NCBI GenBank assembly: GCA_003952965.2
Contig: CM025849.1
Span: 14,801,949-14,865,948, forward strand
DNA length: 64,000 nt
Reading direction: 5' to 3'
Source of the DNA: Morella rubra
Lineage: Eukaryota; Streptophyta; Magnoliopsida; Fagales; Myricaceae
Part shown: in pieces, positions 1-13,400 of the stretch
Numbering within the stretch: the stretch's first letter is position 1
Layout of the letters: each line of letters begins with the position of its first letter
Position numbers and translations under genes: made by a program
The notes under the pieces: model-generated
Told to the model about the DNA's origin: nothing
Seen by the model: the letters and a program-made list of their open reading frames with translations, nothing else
The model's database searches: none

Positions 1-10
1 TGAAAAGATA

Positions 11-238
11 GGCTATGTTTGGTTTGGTTTTGAAAATATTTTTTATGTTTGTTTTTTTTGGAGTTAGTGTATATTATTTTGGGATTGGTAAAAAGTCTCT
101 TAAAAGTTATTAAAATTTGTAAAAAGTTGTTGTAGTTTGTAAAAAGTTATTAAAATTTGTAAAAAGGTATTGGAATTGAAAAAAAAAAGTGATTGTGGAA
201 AATTTTGAAAATTTTTTTAGACTAAACCAAACATAGCC
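11..238. mobile_element. MITE-like element with inverted termini
   Basis: The segment begins GGCTATGTTTGGTTT and ends with its near-exact reverse complement (AAACCAAACATAGCC). The interior is AT-rich, non-coding and has repeated AAAAAGTTATTAAAATTTGT-like units. Flanking ATA on both sides (8-10 and 239-241) may be a 3-bp target duplication, which would suggest a PIF/Harbinger- or Tc1-type origin. The terminal repeats are seen directly; the superfamily is inference. Confidence 0.6.
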
Positions 239-294
239 ATAGACTTTCATGAGAGTGAATTTTTGGGAGCAAATTATTGATTTGAATGATATTT

Positions 295-515
295 AGTATG
301 TTTGTTTGGCTTAAAATTTTAGAATTCGAATCCAACTTTTTAAGCTTACAATCTCAATATTATTTATACACGCATACCAATACAACTCAATATTAACTTT
401 TTTACAAACATCAATGCAACTCAACAACTTCTACACGCATGCCAATAAAATTCCAACATCACCTAAATTCTCATACCATACTTAAAATTTTAAAATTTTA
501 TCAAAACGAATATGT
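295..515. mobile_element. Possible second MITE
   Basis: The left edge (TATGTTTGTTTGGCTTAAAATTTTAG) and the reverse complement of the right edge (ATATTCGTTTTGATAAAATTTTAAAA) are similar but not identical. Size and AT content fit a decayed miniature element. No clear target duplication was found. Confidence 0.3.
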
Positions 516-2670
516 CAGTTTATGGGGCTAATTAATTCAAGTATTCGGGATTTACCGTTGTGCTTCCAGTCATCCGTTTATGCTCGATGTACAAAAGCTA
601 GGTACAACAAATTTCTCTCGATCAAAAAAGCACCAAACTCTCTGGAAGTTTTGTTTTCGTTTTTAGACAACTAAGTTCTCAAGCACTTGTGGTATCTTTT
701 GTACAATATTAATTATGAACGTGAGAAGATGACAGTACCCGTGTTAGCTCATTGCCCCTCCTTGTTAATTTCCACGCGGCTAAGAGGTTCTTGAAAAAGA
801 CGGAATAAAAAAATAAAATGTTGATAAACAAGTGGACCTCAGATGAGCTTCTTTCAAGACATATGTAATAATATATATCCGTCATGATAAAAGATCGTGT
901 TTAATTAATTTGTTCAATTGAAAAAAGAAAATGGAACGTCTATAAAATTACAATATCGCATGTTCAAAAGCAATTGGGAAAAGGATACATACCAAGTGGA
1001 CATGAATATCATGATCGTTGGAAAAGAGTTGACAACTTGCTAGATCACACAACGAGAGTGACAATTTCTCCCCCTGCCAGCATGAACAAATATTTTGATC
1101 GTCAATTTCGAGGTGCACAAAATGATAGTTCACACTTATAGTCCAATATTTAGATTTTTAATGCAATATATATTAATTAATTGTCACGAGTTCAAGTCAA
1201 GATATAAATTTAAATCGCTTACAAACTTAGTAGGCAGTAGCTAGTTATAGTTCAAATTAGACATCTGCAGCGGGAGTACTAACCTATGGTCATACAAAGG
1301 AAGTTTGTTATGCTGGTTACTCCTTACCTTTTTACTAAGAAGAAAATAAATATACTAATTAGTACTAGAAAAAACCTTCAATTTGGGTTTCCCTCCGGTC
1401 ATATAGTTTTCCTGCAGTTCCTAGAACCTGTCTGCATGGCTTTCTTTTTTTTTTTTTTTCTCTCAGCTGGAGGTTCAGAATTTGTTCAGTACTGAACATG
1501 AATTAATGCAACTTTTTTGAAGATCGCCCTCAGCTATGAACTGACATGGATCTCAGTTTCTCTGTATAATTATTCTCGCAGCTTCTAGCTAGCTACATCT
1601 TGTGTGGCAACTCACCTGTAAAATGAAGACTTGGACCAATTGATAAAAGAGGAAGGAATTAGGTGTACACATGTTTTCATTTTCCCCGTGATTAATTCCC
1701 TTTTTCTCTTGAATAAGCTAGCTGCTACCAAACCCATTATCTGTATTCCTCTACGGTAAGGAAATACACCGTCCTACGGCTGCTTGCGTGAAGCATGCAA
1801 TTATGTTCGGCGGAAACCCGTTTACATCGGTCTTTCGATGCAATGACCTTCAAAATACGTATCCTCATACTGATACAAGAGAAGTCAGACTTTTATGTAT
1901 ATAATTCTTTTCCAATGGCTGTCTATCTACGTGTGTTAGTTATCACTCAATCTTTATGCCTAAAACTTTTCTTTCCAGCAATTCTACGTGCCCATCTTGT
2001 ACGATTCTGCAGACCGTCCTGATGCAGATGGTGATTATGTGAAATTTGAGCTTTAGCTTTCGCTTGATTTGCTGAAGAAGAAAAGGCATTCCCCCTTTAA
2101 TTTCGTTCATTTTGCTTTCTAAGCAAGATAGTAAGTTTGACTTGCTATGCTACTCTATGGTCTAATTTGCTTCTTCCTGCTATTTTTTTTGGTCTATACC
2201 ACTTGAATTATGTGGCTCCCTTTCCGGAATAAACACTCTTTGTTCTTGGGAACTGGGTTTCTGGAAATTTTAATTCGTTTATAGCTTGTACAACGTTTTC
2301 TTGTACTTAAATTGGGGGGGTTTGGGATTTAGAAACTTTATCTGGTGGAAAAGAATAAGGTTATGGAATATTTCAATGTCAGAGCCTGCGCTCTGGTTGG
2401 TTGATTCAAGTAGATTGTCACTGGGCAGGTTGTGTAAGGGCATGGTGCCAGAAACGCAGGGGTAGCCCTTTTCCCCGGCACTAAAGCCGGCTTTTTAAAT
2501 GTGTCTTAGGGGTTGGAAATGTATGAGCTAGAAGTGAATATAACGCGGTCATTAGGCATTTGTTTAATATTAAACTCAAAACCATTAGCATAAGGGTTTA
2601 GCCCATGTGACCATTGATGCATTTCTCATGGGCCGAGTGCTCCTTTTGACTTTTTCTCACCTTTTGCCCC
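516..2670. other. Intergenic DNA upstream of the glycosyltransferase gene
   Basis: No convincing coding region is seen. Short open frames here (for example 1286-1495 and 1795-2022) show no domain, splice context or codon bias. The last few hundred bases are presumably promoter of the downstream gene. Confidence 0.5.
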
Positions 2671-2678
2671 CATAATAA

Positions 2679-2686
2679 TATATAAA
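2679..2686 (+). promoter_or_regulatory. TATA box of the glycosyltransferase gene
   Basis: TATATAAA lies about 390 bases upstream of the chosen ATG at 3071. Transcription would start near 2710, giving a long pyrimidine-rich 5' leader. A possible 59-base leader intron (2982-3040, GT...TAG) just before the ATG is short for a plant intron and uncertain. Confidence 0.45.
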
Positions 2687-3070
2687 GGTGAAGGGATCCG
2701 TTGCTGATCTTCAGAAACTTCAGTAGTACCACTTCCCCGTCCAACTTCTTCTCCAGAGCCTTTTCTTTTTCTTTACCTCTTCCTCATTGTATGGACAAAA
2801 TCTAGCTTCAGAGCTTTTGGTTCACGTCGAACCTGCTATATTGTGACTGCTGAAGGAGCCCCAGTGCTTCAAAATATCAAATTATAATACTCAAAAGACA
2901 AGTTTCGATTACATTGAATGCCCATTTTGGTCAGTGTCAAGCTTTAAATCATGCTATGCAAATCCCCTGTTTCAGTTTCAGGTTATATATTTGGCTGTTT
3001 TTTTTACTGAGATTTTTAACCTTTTCCATTTTCTTTGTAGGTTGGCAATCTCTGGGATTGGCCTTGAGAA

Positions 3071-6000
3071 ATGGGTTTAGTTCGGCATCATTCAGCGAGA
3101 AGTGGGGACTTGTTGGAAGGGATGCTTACCGATTATGTCGGGGGAAAGGCGAAGCCGAAACCTCTGAAGAGTCTCTCAACTCGACTTGTCACAGTGCTTA
3201 CTTGTCTCCAATTTGCCTTTGCAGTGTACGCAACATTCCTGTTGTACTACATGAGTCCTTCAATAGATTTGCGCACCAAACCAGACTTTACATGGGCTAC
3301 ACGGATTGCGCAACAATGGAAGCAATTCATGGTCACGCCCCATGTTTTTTCTCGATACCAAGAAGCCTCTTCGTCTCTCATTCAAGGTGAACTCCAACCG
3401 ATTACTCCGTCCGAAGTATGCGTACATGAAACGATAGATTTCGTGCAGAAGAAGTCCAATGATGTTCAAATGATCAAGTGGAAGACAGAGCTTTACAACG
3501 AAGTATTGGGCTTCCAGAACAAGACCATTGGAACAGAGACTCTCGTTCAGCTCATGGCAATGAAGTCCAAGTGGGATTTGCGAGGTCCGAACAAGCCGAA
3601 AGTTACGGTAATCTTAAACCATTTTAAAAGGAAAACACTCTGCGCCCAGCTTGACTCTTTGCTTGAACAGACCGTCCCATTCCACCATGTTTGGGTGCTT
3701 TCATTTGGGAGCCCCAACGAGTTCTCTTTGAAAAGAATTGTAGATAGCTATAACGATTCAAGAATTAGCTTCATAAGTTCAAGCTACGATTTCAAGTACT
3801 ACGGAAGGTTCCAAATGGCCTTACAGACGGAAGCAGACCTTGTGTACATCCTCGACGACGACATGATTCCCGGACGGAAAATGCTGCAGATTTTGTCACA
3901 CGTAGCGGGAACCGAGAAGTACGAGAACTCCGTGCTGGGCAGCATTGGAAGGATCTTGCCATTTAGACAGAAGGACTTCACGTTTCCAAGCTACAGAAAG
4001 TTTCGGTCCAAGGAGGCAGGGCTTTATTTGCCTGACCCTGCTTATGATATCACAGTTGATAAGATTGTGCAGGTGGATTTTCTTTCCAGCTCTTGGTTCT
4101 TATCAGCGGAGCTTGTCAAGACACTTTTCATTGAGACGCCCTTCACCTTTGCAACCGGTGAAGATCTGCACCTTAGGTATGTCTATGGCGATTGAAATTC
4201 TTATACAGTCAAAAGTAGAAACTTTTTGAAAAATTTCAGGCAAACATCATAGTTTTTTTGCTTCTGCGTTAAGTTGCTTTTTAAGGTATTAATCATTAAT
4301 TTATTTTCCGGTTTTGAAGTTTTCTTTATCTATTTTTGGCTTTGATTATCACATTAATTACCATATTTGCTTCAATTTTTTGTTCCCTCCTGTCCCTGTA
4401 ATTGAAGCACTTGCTTGCCGTTTTAGTTTACTAAAGTGCGTAGGACCCTTTTGTTTTTCCCATTTCGTTATAGCACGACCATATTAAATTGTAATCTATA
4501 TATATAGTGGGTTTGGTCAGTACCCGTGCTAATGTACTTAGAAAAAAAATGTCTTATTTTGATTAAAAATTGAGACCAACTCAATCAGATTCAAGTAAGA
4601 TAAATATTGGTCGCTTAGCGTAAAAAGTATGACTATGGTCATGTTTGGTACGTGACCAATAACTTCCAAGGACATATGTATCATGCACGTTCCATTGATC
4701 ATGCAACTTAGTGGGCAACTAACCCGATATCACTGTAGATTGAGTTGAAAATTGACATGGAAAGCATTTTCAAGCACTATTAAGGTTGGGTCCGTCCGCA
4801 TGGTCTGATTTTGTTATGCATTTGGTATCTTAAATTAATGGGAGGCTTCTGAAACGAACCTCCTGTCATAAAAAACATAGTCAACTTTTCTGGTTAATAT
4901 TTTGTTTTTTTCGGGCCAAGTGAACATTATTTCTCTAGGGGAAAAGAGGAAGATGTTGATATAATATTTTCCATTTGGAGATGGGTACTCTCCAGCCTGC
5001 CATGCATCGCGCGCTGCTGGTATATATTTCTCTCTTTTATGTTTGCTTCTGCATGCATGATTAATGGAAAACATCACATCCCTTTTTGGAGATTCCCTGA
5101 AGCATTAGCTCCATTGGTGGATGTAGTAGGGGGGTCCGACAGGGCCCTGGACCAGGTTGGAACATGCAAAACGTTTGAATTTTTTTTTTATAACTAATTT
5201 GTCCCATTTAAATAGGTCAGGCCCAAGCCCAGCCCAAGCCATGCCCACTGCCCAACCATCCCTAAATTTGCATATCATTAACTTACTCTTAAATAAGATT
5301 TACTAGGCTTGATATTGGTCAATTTAATGCGCAGCTAAGATCTTCCCGAGAATTAGATATCTAAATGCACCGAAATGCCCTGCAATTTTTATCTAAAAAC
5401 CCATTTAAGTAGATGGTACAATTACTATAGTTTTACAGTTGAAGTTCGATCTTATTAGAACCATGAGATTTTTTTTTTATGCAGTTTATAACTGATTAAT
5501 TTAGTCTCTTGGACTGTATGAAGGGTATATGTGATACATGTCTCTAGCTAAATTGCTTCATAGATATCTAAATAATACAATACATGTATTTCAATATAAT
5601 ATATTTTTAGTCCTTAATTTTTAATATTTTAACTTTAAGATACTTTTTTTCATTACATAGTGAAAAATTTTTTTCTCATTTTCTTTTAGAGTTAGCCCCC
5701 TTCAGATTTATTCCTAATTTCGCTACTGAATAGCTCCAACCTTTTAGTTCATTTGGGGGAGGGATTTCATGGCTACACGAACAAGACCCCTTAATTTAGC
5801 CAATGAACTTTAGCTATTGGTAGATTAAACTGCTCGCTTTGAAAATTTTGCGACATCTGTTGGGGGAACTGTTCTTATTTTTCATTTGGTTTTCTACTGC
5901 ATGAATAAGCTTCTAATATTAACAATTTTCCCACGAAAACATGCAGCTATCAACTTCAGAAGTACAGAAATGCTGGCTCGTTTGTTCTTCCAGTTGATCC

Positions 6001-7770
6001 AAATGACAAGGAAACTTGGGGTGATAGTGAACACCGGCTTGCTTATGTCTCTGAAACCACCGTAATCTTCAAAGACATTGTCCAGGTTCGAGATGATCAA
6101 TGGTGGAAAGCGCTTACTACTGGCTATATCACTCAGTGGGCAGCAATGAATCCGCAAAAAATTGATGCTCTCTTCTACGCTCACTCTATTGCTGAGGTCA
6201 AAGCACTCGCTCCCCTTCTTGAGAAGTTCAGGTCCACTGTTGGGAAAAAGGCTTATATCGCCATCTCTGGAGGCAAGTTCTGCCCTTGTGAAGATGCTGC
6301 AACTGCGCTGAAGTGGCCGGCGGTAGTGTGCAGAGAGCGAAGGTTTAAGATATTTGATCTGGCAGTAGGGGCTCTCACGGGATTATCGAAGTCGGAGGTG
6401 CCAGTGGTGCAAGCATTGTACTCTAGCATGAAAGGTTTGATAAAAGTCCACAATCCCAGTGTGGTGATTACAGTGGCTGACATTGATCCCAATGTGAAGA
6501 AAGCTTTGAAGATGGCGGCAGAAGCTAATTCCAATGGCACAGCACTGATTCACTTACAAAGATCCTCAGTGCCAAAGGTTCTTTGGATGGCTGATCTACG
6601 CTCTACAGCATTGCCAAGTAAGAATGCCAGCATCTTTCTGTTCTTTACTGCTATTTTTCAATTATGGGAAAATTTTTAAAATTTTACCAGCTTTTGGAGC
6701 TCTGTATCAACCTTATCATTTATCTAATGACCAATTTCTCCCATGCAGATTGGAACCGGATGCGGGTCTCTGTTAACATAATCACCCAAAACCGTGTTCA
6801 TTCATTGGAAAGGCTTCTCAAATCCCTCCGCGATGCCTATTACGTTGGGGATGAAATCCCTATCAGCTTCAACGTGGACAGTAAAGTGGATGAGGCAACA
6901 ATCAAACTTGTAAGCTCATTCGACTGGCCTCACGGCCCAAAAACTCTCAGGAGGAGGATCATTCAAGGAGGGTTGATTCGAGCTGTCAGTGAGAGTTGGT
7001 ACCCAGCATCAGATGATGATTACGGTCTCCTACTTGAGGACGATATCGAGGTCTCTCCTTACTACTATCTCTGGATCAAATACGCCCTCCTATCTTACAA
7101 GTATGACCCACAGGTCTCACTTCCGGAGCTCTCCTCCATCGCCCTTTACACGCCCAGGCTTGTTGAGGTGGTGAAAGAAAGGCCTAAATGGAATCCCACA
7201 GAGTTCTTCAAGAACATCCATCCGAACACGCCTTATCTCCACCAATTACCTTGCAGTTGGGGTGCTGTTTTCTTCCCCAAGCAATGGAGAGAGTTCTACG
7301 TCTACATGAACATGAGGTTCACTGAAGACGCCAAGGCAAACCCAGTTCAAATTCCCAAGTCCAGAACAAATGGGTGGCAAGCCTCGTGGAAAAAGTTTCT
7401 GATAGACATGATGTACCTCAGAGGGTATGTAAGTCTCTATCCGAACTTCCCAAAGCAGGCAAGCTTTTCGACTAACCATATGGAGCCAGGGGCTCATATT
7501 AGTGCAAATGACAACGTCGTTAAGCACGACAAGACAGACTTTGAGGTGCCATTGCTGAAGGATGACTTCCGGACATTCTTGCCCGGAGGGAAGTTGCCTC
7601 CGGCCTCAAGATTGCCATCGTTGAACCTCTTTAACCAAGCAGTTTCTCTCAAGGGGCTCAAGGCGGCGGGCGCCAAGCTGGGGCAGGACGTCCTTCGATG
7701 TAACAATGTCACGGAGATAGTAGCTGTTGATCACGGAACAGGTCTGCCACTGCGCTGTGCAAAGTTCTGA
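3071..7770 (+). CDS. Type II membrane protein with two glycosyltransferase-2-like domains
   Basis: Three coding exons: 3071-4176, 5947-6617 and 6749-7770, giving 932 residues with all phases consistent (2799 nt including stop). Splice junctions are TTAG|gtatg...gcag|CTAT and CCAA|gtaag...gcag|ATTGG. A single hydrophobic segment at about residues 39-61 predicts a signal anchor, with the catalytic part in the Golgi or ER lumen. The first GT-A-like domain (about residues 175-370) starts KPKVTVILNHFKR and has an acidic DDD motif at 262-264. A second starts RVSVNIITQNR in exon 3 and has LLLEDDIEVS with acidic D690-D691. Between them is a spacer with no motif I recognise. The family matches plant proteins annotated as glycosyltransferase family 2 (from memory, Arabidopsis At5g60700-like); donor and acceptor are unknown. 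Intron 1 is 1.77 kb and repeat-rich. No lesions are seen. Confidence 0.87.
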
Positions 7771-8009
7771 AATCGCAACTGTTTATCAATTTATTCTTTA
7801 TTTTTTAATAAGAACTCTTCGTGGAAATATTTTTTGTTAACTTCAAATGTGCCGGAAAGTGGAATTGAAATATGTTTATGTACAAGAGGTAAGGGTCGGG
7901 ATCAGCTGGCTCTTCCTTATACCTGATCGGTAAGGAATTAAGACTGTCCAACCATCGGTCGTTGTAATGCAGCCAAAAGTGGCTTGCTCAATCTCCAAGT
8001 GAAAGTTGA

Positions 8010-8046
<37 letters not shown>

Positions 8047-9700
8047 GTTCTAAATACTGCGACTTTTGTGAGAATTTTCAATGTTTTAGGTCCGGAGCTA
8101 TTTAATACTTATGTGAGTGAGTATTATTTTTGGTGCATGCTTAATACTAATTCAGACTTTAATACTTCGGAAGATATTATCCATTTTGGACCAACCCCGA
8201 ACATATATATATATATATATATCTATGTTCAAAGCCAAGAACATGGCTTTGGTTAATACTGTCCATAAGTTTTGTAATTCAAGCTTACAAAGACGTGATT
8301 GCCTGATTGCATGGCAGATAAGACACACCAATACACTTGGCGCAAGACCCTAATGACACGTGTGGTCGGGTGCGATGTTTCTGTCAGTCTTTCGTTGGAT
8401 ATAGAGATGGGAACTCTATTCTTGGTCGTACGCGCCTAGAACATTCAAATGCCCAATTTTGCGTAACGAAAAAAATGACTTATTCCGAGTCCCATTCCCA
8501 ATTTCCCAGCCTCTCCCTATATTTGTGGGACGCTTCTCGCGTCCTGTCCATATTATCGTATAAGGGACAGTTGGACAAAAGTGGACCTAGCAATTAAATA
8601 GCAAAAGTAGAATTCTAGATAAAATTACTTTGTGCTAGTACACATTAATCCTAAGTAGTAGTAGAAATTACTTCCACCCTTGCCGTGGCTCATTCACTTC
8701 TTGTCTGGGCGGCAGTCCACTCTTTTATCGGTAAGATATCCGCCACTTTTCTTCTCGGTCGCGGTCTTTAGAAATTCAACGGTACTCAACCCCTATGAAT
8801 TTTCTGGTTTCTTTCTTGTGTTCTTTTGTTCGTTTGTTTTTTCTTATTTTGTTTTTGGCTTGTTTTGTTTGTCCTATTGTCCTACGTTTGTGTTGTCCTG
8901 TCCTATCTTTGGTTTCTGTCTTTTCATATATAACATTAGTGTTTTATCAAAAAAATATATATATATATAGTAGATATTACTTTGCGGGGCCGAATTAATA
9001 TTTTTATTTAAATAATATTGGATAAAAAAAAATGCTAAATTTTATTAAAAAATTAAAAAGAGAATATTATTAAACATGTATATTAAATTAAGAGTAAGAA
9101 GAACAATAAGATATTAAAAAGACTCCCAGAGGGTCCCAGAAAAATCATATATATATGATGAGTTGTGCATAATATATTTATTACATTTTTGAAAAAAAAA
9201 AAATCCATTTATTGAGCTTCAAGATAAAACCAACTACTTTTTATTTGAAAATTCAAAAAATTCATTACGAAAAATAAGTTGTTATAATAGAATTCTTTAA
9301 CTAAAGGGTTTAATTGCATTCATTTTTTCGGAGCCAAAGTAATTTTTTTTTTTAAGAAAAATCTTTTTAAAAAGTCAAGGAAGATGTGTGATTTTTATAT
9401 TTAAGGGGGTGAAAATAGAAACTATAAAATTGTTTAGAGAGACCCAGGGAAGGACGGATTTTCATTAGAGGCCAAAAGAGAGAGAGAAGCATGCACATTC
9501 AGGTTTATTATATACATGTTAAGGCTCACAGGCTGCTTAGTGCTTGGATCATAAGGTTATTATTTAAAATTTTAAACATGCAAAAGGCAAACAGGACATG
9601 CAGTTTTAGTTGGCTACAAGATTATTTAACGGTTAGGTTAAAACTGCTATGGCTCTCTCAAGTCATACGATCCCGGGGAATTCGAGTGCAGGCGGGGCAT
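7771..9700. other. 3' UTR and AT-rich intergenic DNA
   Basis: This holds the 3' UTR of the glycosyltransferase gene, then AT-rich DNA with microsatellites. At 8930-8970 a pyrimidine-rich stretch ends in TTTTATCAAAAAAATATATAT, which could be the 3' end of an old non-LTR element, but no protein similarity supports that. No gene is seen. Confidence 0.45.
8014..8042. repeat. (TC)n microsatellite
   Basis: About 14 TC units downstream of the glycosyltransferase gene. A short (AT)n run follows at 8203-8222. Confidence 0.9.
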
Positions 9701-9789
9701 TTTGGTCCCATGGAAGACTACGACTGCCATTTTTGCGTTTTTTGGAGTTTCGGCAAAATAAAGAATATGTAAAGAACCTTCTTCGTCTC

Positions 9790-10402
9790 TCTCTTTGTAG
9801 AATGGGCTCTTGCTCCCTCCCTCCCGAAATCTCTGCTTTTCTCTCGGCGAGTTCTAATCCTGAGACTGCATCTCCGTAGTTTTCTTTGTTTTGTCTGTAA
9901 GTTTTTTTCTTCAATGTAGCGATAAAATTATGATTCTGTACGTCATTTCTTGGACAATTTTTATTCGATCTCAAATTTTAATGTGATTTGTTTATTCTTC
10001 CCTTATATCCGTGATGCTGCATTCTTTTCGAAATTGTTTGATTTCGATGTTTTAGTTTTGCTCCATTCCGGTTATAATCTTAGTTTTTCTTTGGGTTAAA
10101 TTTTTGGCTCAGATCAAGATTGTGAATTTTTGTTTCCTGGCTTTAAATCTGGAGTTTAAGTAACTCACCAAATCACAGAGAAGCATTCCCGAATGTAGAT
10201 AAATAAATTGGTAGGTTAGATTCTAATCTTCAGGTATTTCCATGTCTGTGTAAATTCCAATTCCGCTGGTGGAAACTTTCAGGTTTGATGCTTCTTTGAA
10301 GTTTGCATTTAGTTGTGGAGAACGCAATATTTGCTTCGGAAGTAATTGAATCTCTGGGAATGTGATCGAATGAGTTGAGGTTTTCAGAGAGTGAATTCCA
10401 AA
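9790..10402 (+). promoter_or_regulatory. 5' leader and leader intron of the DUF707 gene
   Basis: A pyrimidine-rich stretch (CTTCTTCGTCTCTCTCTTTG) at about 9779-9798 is typical of a plant transcription start region. A donor TTGTCT|GTAAGT at 9897 and an acceptor TTTTCAG ending at 10387 would define a 491-base intron in the 5' UTR, leaving 15 leader bases before the ATG. Predicted from splice signals only. Confidence 0.45.
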
Positions 10403-13400
10403 ATGGGGATCATACACCGTAGGTATGAATTGCTTTTATACTTCTTGCTTCATGTCCCCTCTCCCCCTTTTATAAACTGGAATTTAATCCTAATCACAAG
10501 AGTGCAATCTTCTTGGCTGCCCTTTTTCATGGCAGTGGAGTGCTTAAGAAGTCAAACATTGACAGCACTAGGCTTGTACTCACGACGATTATAGGAGTTG
10601 TTTTTGGATTTTTTATAGGTGCTTCGTTTCCATCTGTTGCTCTAACCAAGGTATTTTTGAACTCTATCATTTCTTTGTTCATTTTCATTTTCTTTTTATT
10701 ATTTTTATTTTTGTATCATTGCGTTAGATACCAATATCCATCTCGTTTGTTATTTGAATCTTGCAGATTAACTTACCTTCAAGCATTATATCGTCTCTTG
10801 ATGTAGCCATCACTGACATGCATAGACCCACCGAAAGCAAATCTGTTGAAAGCATTGGATCTAAAGATGTTCTTAAGGTAAGCCTCTGTGTATGCAGTAT
10901 ATATATGATAAGAGTTGATAATAGTAGATAGGTATGACTTCAATGTGTAGGAATATGTAGGGTTTAGGTGTCCAATTGTTGGTTCTTGTTTGTCTTCTTG
11001 TTTGATGCTGTTGCATTCATCAAGCAAAGTGTTTTTGAGTTAGGAAGCTAACACTCCTTTTCACCATCAATTTGAAACAACTTGTGGCAATAAAGCATGT
11101 ACTTTGCAGGTGCCATTTTTCAAGACTATGTATTAAAATCAATTTCTTCTCTCTCATTTCATAAAAGTAGAATTCATGTAATATGATACATTCATGGTCA
11201 ACTACTCTCCCCTCAAATCAATTAGCAAGACTTTGTAGTTTACCACTTGGCTTATAAGTTCAGAGTCAGTTTCAAATTTGAGATGCCGATTTTGTGGGCA
11301 GAACCATATGATTCTTCATTTTTTTGTATTAATTTCATGACATGTGATTTATTGGTATTAACATCATGTCTGATATTAAATAAACATTATATGGTAAAAG
11401 AAACAAATGTATCAAAGTATTTACTCAAAAAGAATAGCAAGGAAGTGGGAACTCTTCTCATTAAAGATGGAATTAGCTGTTTTTTCATGATTTTTGGGAT
11501 TAGAAGACTCTTCTTAGAAATAGTTCCTAGAAGATAGAAAAAAGTTTCCTCGGTAATTTAAGTACTAACTAAAGTCCTGTGAAACGTGTCATTAACTCCT
11601 CCGTGTAAAGTAGACCTTGAGGTTGCCAGATTTCTTACTCCCTTAGTTGGTGCATATTGATGTTGTGGAGCTCTAGCAAGAGACATCGCTTAATATCTTT
11701 AAGGAAGAAATATTCCTCTTACCAATATTTTTTCTGTCTAATTTACGTGAATGCGACTTCAATTTAGCCGACATAGATATAATCGTAGAATCTTGGGGGT
11801 TAGTCATTTCATGATTGGTCTGGTCATTCTAACTTTATTATGCCCCAAAATTATGTTCGGAATAAAAGAATAAAGGCATAAGAACTAAAGTAAGTAAAAG
11901 ACATTCTGGATTCAAGCTCAGGTAGGTTTTAATGTGTTCCTGCTCAGTTGCAGGTTTTGCAGCATGGTTTAAATGAAGTGAAAGTAAGTTATAGCCTAGT
12001 TGTGGTTTGGACTGATAATTTCCTTTTGGCTTGTTTGTTTGCTATCAGATACATGTTTCTACAAATCCTCGCGGTGCAGAGTCGTTACCTCCAGGAATTG
12101 TTGTATCGGAATCTGATCTATATCTACGCAGATTATGGGGTGAACCCAGTGAGGTACAATATAACTGGCTGCAAGATTAATATATACTACTCAATAGAAG
12201 ACCATACGGAATTGTGATTTCTGAAACTATGCAATAGCAGCATTCTAGCATTCACGTGCATAATTGATGGCCCAAAACATTTCGTAATTAACCATCGGAT
12301 GATATCATAGAGATTCCTTTTTTTGCAAAACCAACCGCTTTGACTTGTTACACATTTTAGCTGGAAAATTGTTCGTGGCCTGCCCCTTTGCATATGAATG
12401 CAGGAATGGCTCAGAAGGTAGGTTGTGCTTTGAAGGAGAGAGGGGAAGGAGGGGCATGAGGGCCTTTCTTATCTGAAATTGCATGTACGCATTATGTATT
12501 CGTGCAGGGAGCCAATAGTGGATTAAATCTTCACCTCTGAGGCTTTTATTGACTGTGCGTGAACCAACTGCCTAGTTTATGGGAATTAGCCTAAATTAGA
12601 ATTTCTGAAATCTGCAGGATTTGCAGAAGAAGCCAAAATACTTGGTAACGTTCACTGTTGGTCTTGATCAGAGAAATAATATTGATGCAGCGGTTAAAAA
12701 GGTGGCTTTAACTTCTATTATACTTATTTATTTGAAGGGAAGATTACACTTTGTGCTTTTAAACTACAACATCATTTGTAATATGCACCCCAAACTACCA
12801 TTCATGACACATTGCATCTATAAACAACTAAGAGGTTTTCAATTTGCACCCTGGTTAGGATCTTCCTTGAACATCAACTAAATTTTTCTCCCAAGTTAAA
12901 ATTTTATGGTTAAAATCAACAAAAAATAGGCTGTGTTACATATGGTAGACAATGAGCGCAATGTGTCATAGATGGCAGTATGGGGTGCATACAAATAGCG
13001 TTGTAGTGTGAGGGTGTAAAGTATAATTTCTTCTTATTTAACTTTTTAGGATGCTGACTGACGAGGATCATCTCTCTCTCTCACTACTTTTCTTTTTTCT
13101 TCTCTGTGTTTGTAGTTTTCTGAGGATTTCATGATTATGCTTTTTCATTATGATGGTCGGACAAGTGAATGGGATCAATTTGAGTGGTCCAAGAGCGCAA
13201 TCCATGTTAGCATCAAGAGGCAGACAAAATGGTAAGTTTCTGTCAGTGTGTGTTGCCTTCAGTTTCTAGCTTTTCAATTTATTGAATAAGAACTTCATCG
13301 TCCTTGCATTGCATTGGCTTTCATGCATCAAACTATGGTGGTAGTTATCCGCATGCTTTTGTGGAGTTCAGTCCCCTTTATTTTAGAATCAGTTGAACCG

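Noticed and set aside
2914-3390. 158-codon open frame overlapping the first exon of the glycosyltransferase gene
   Set aside because: Different frame over the real exon, no domain, and it spans the probable leader intron. It is a shadow.
5105-5735. Possible transposon inside intron 1 of the glycosyltransferase gene
   Set aside because: GC-rich patch with GGGCCCTGGACC and CCCAAGCCCAGCCC looks repeat-like, but no terminal repeats, target duplication or coding remnant could be found.
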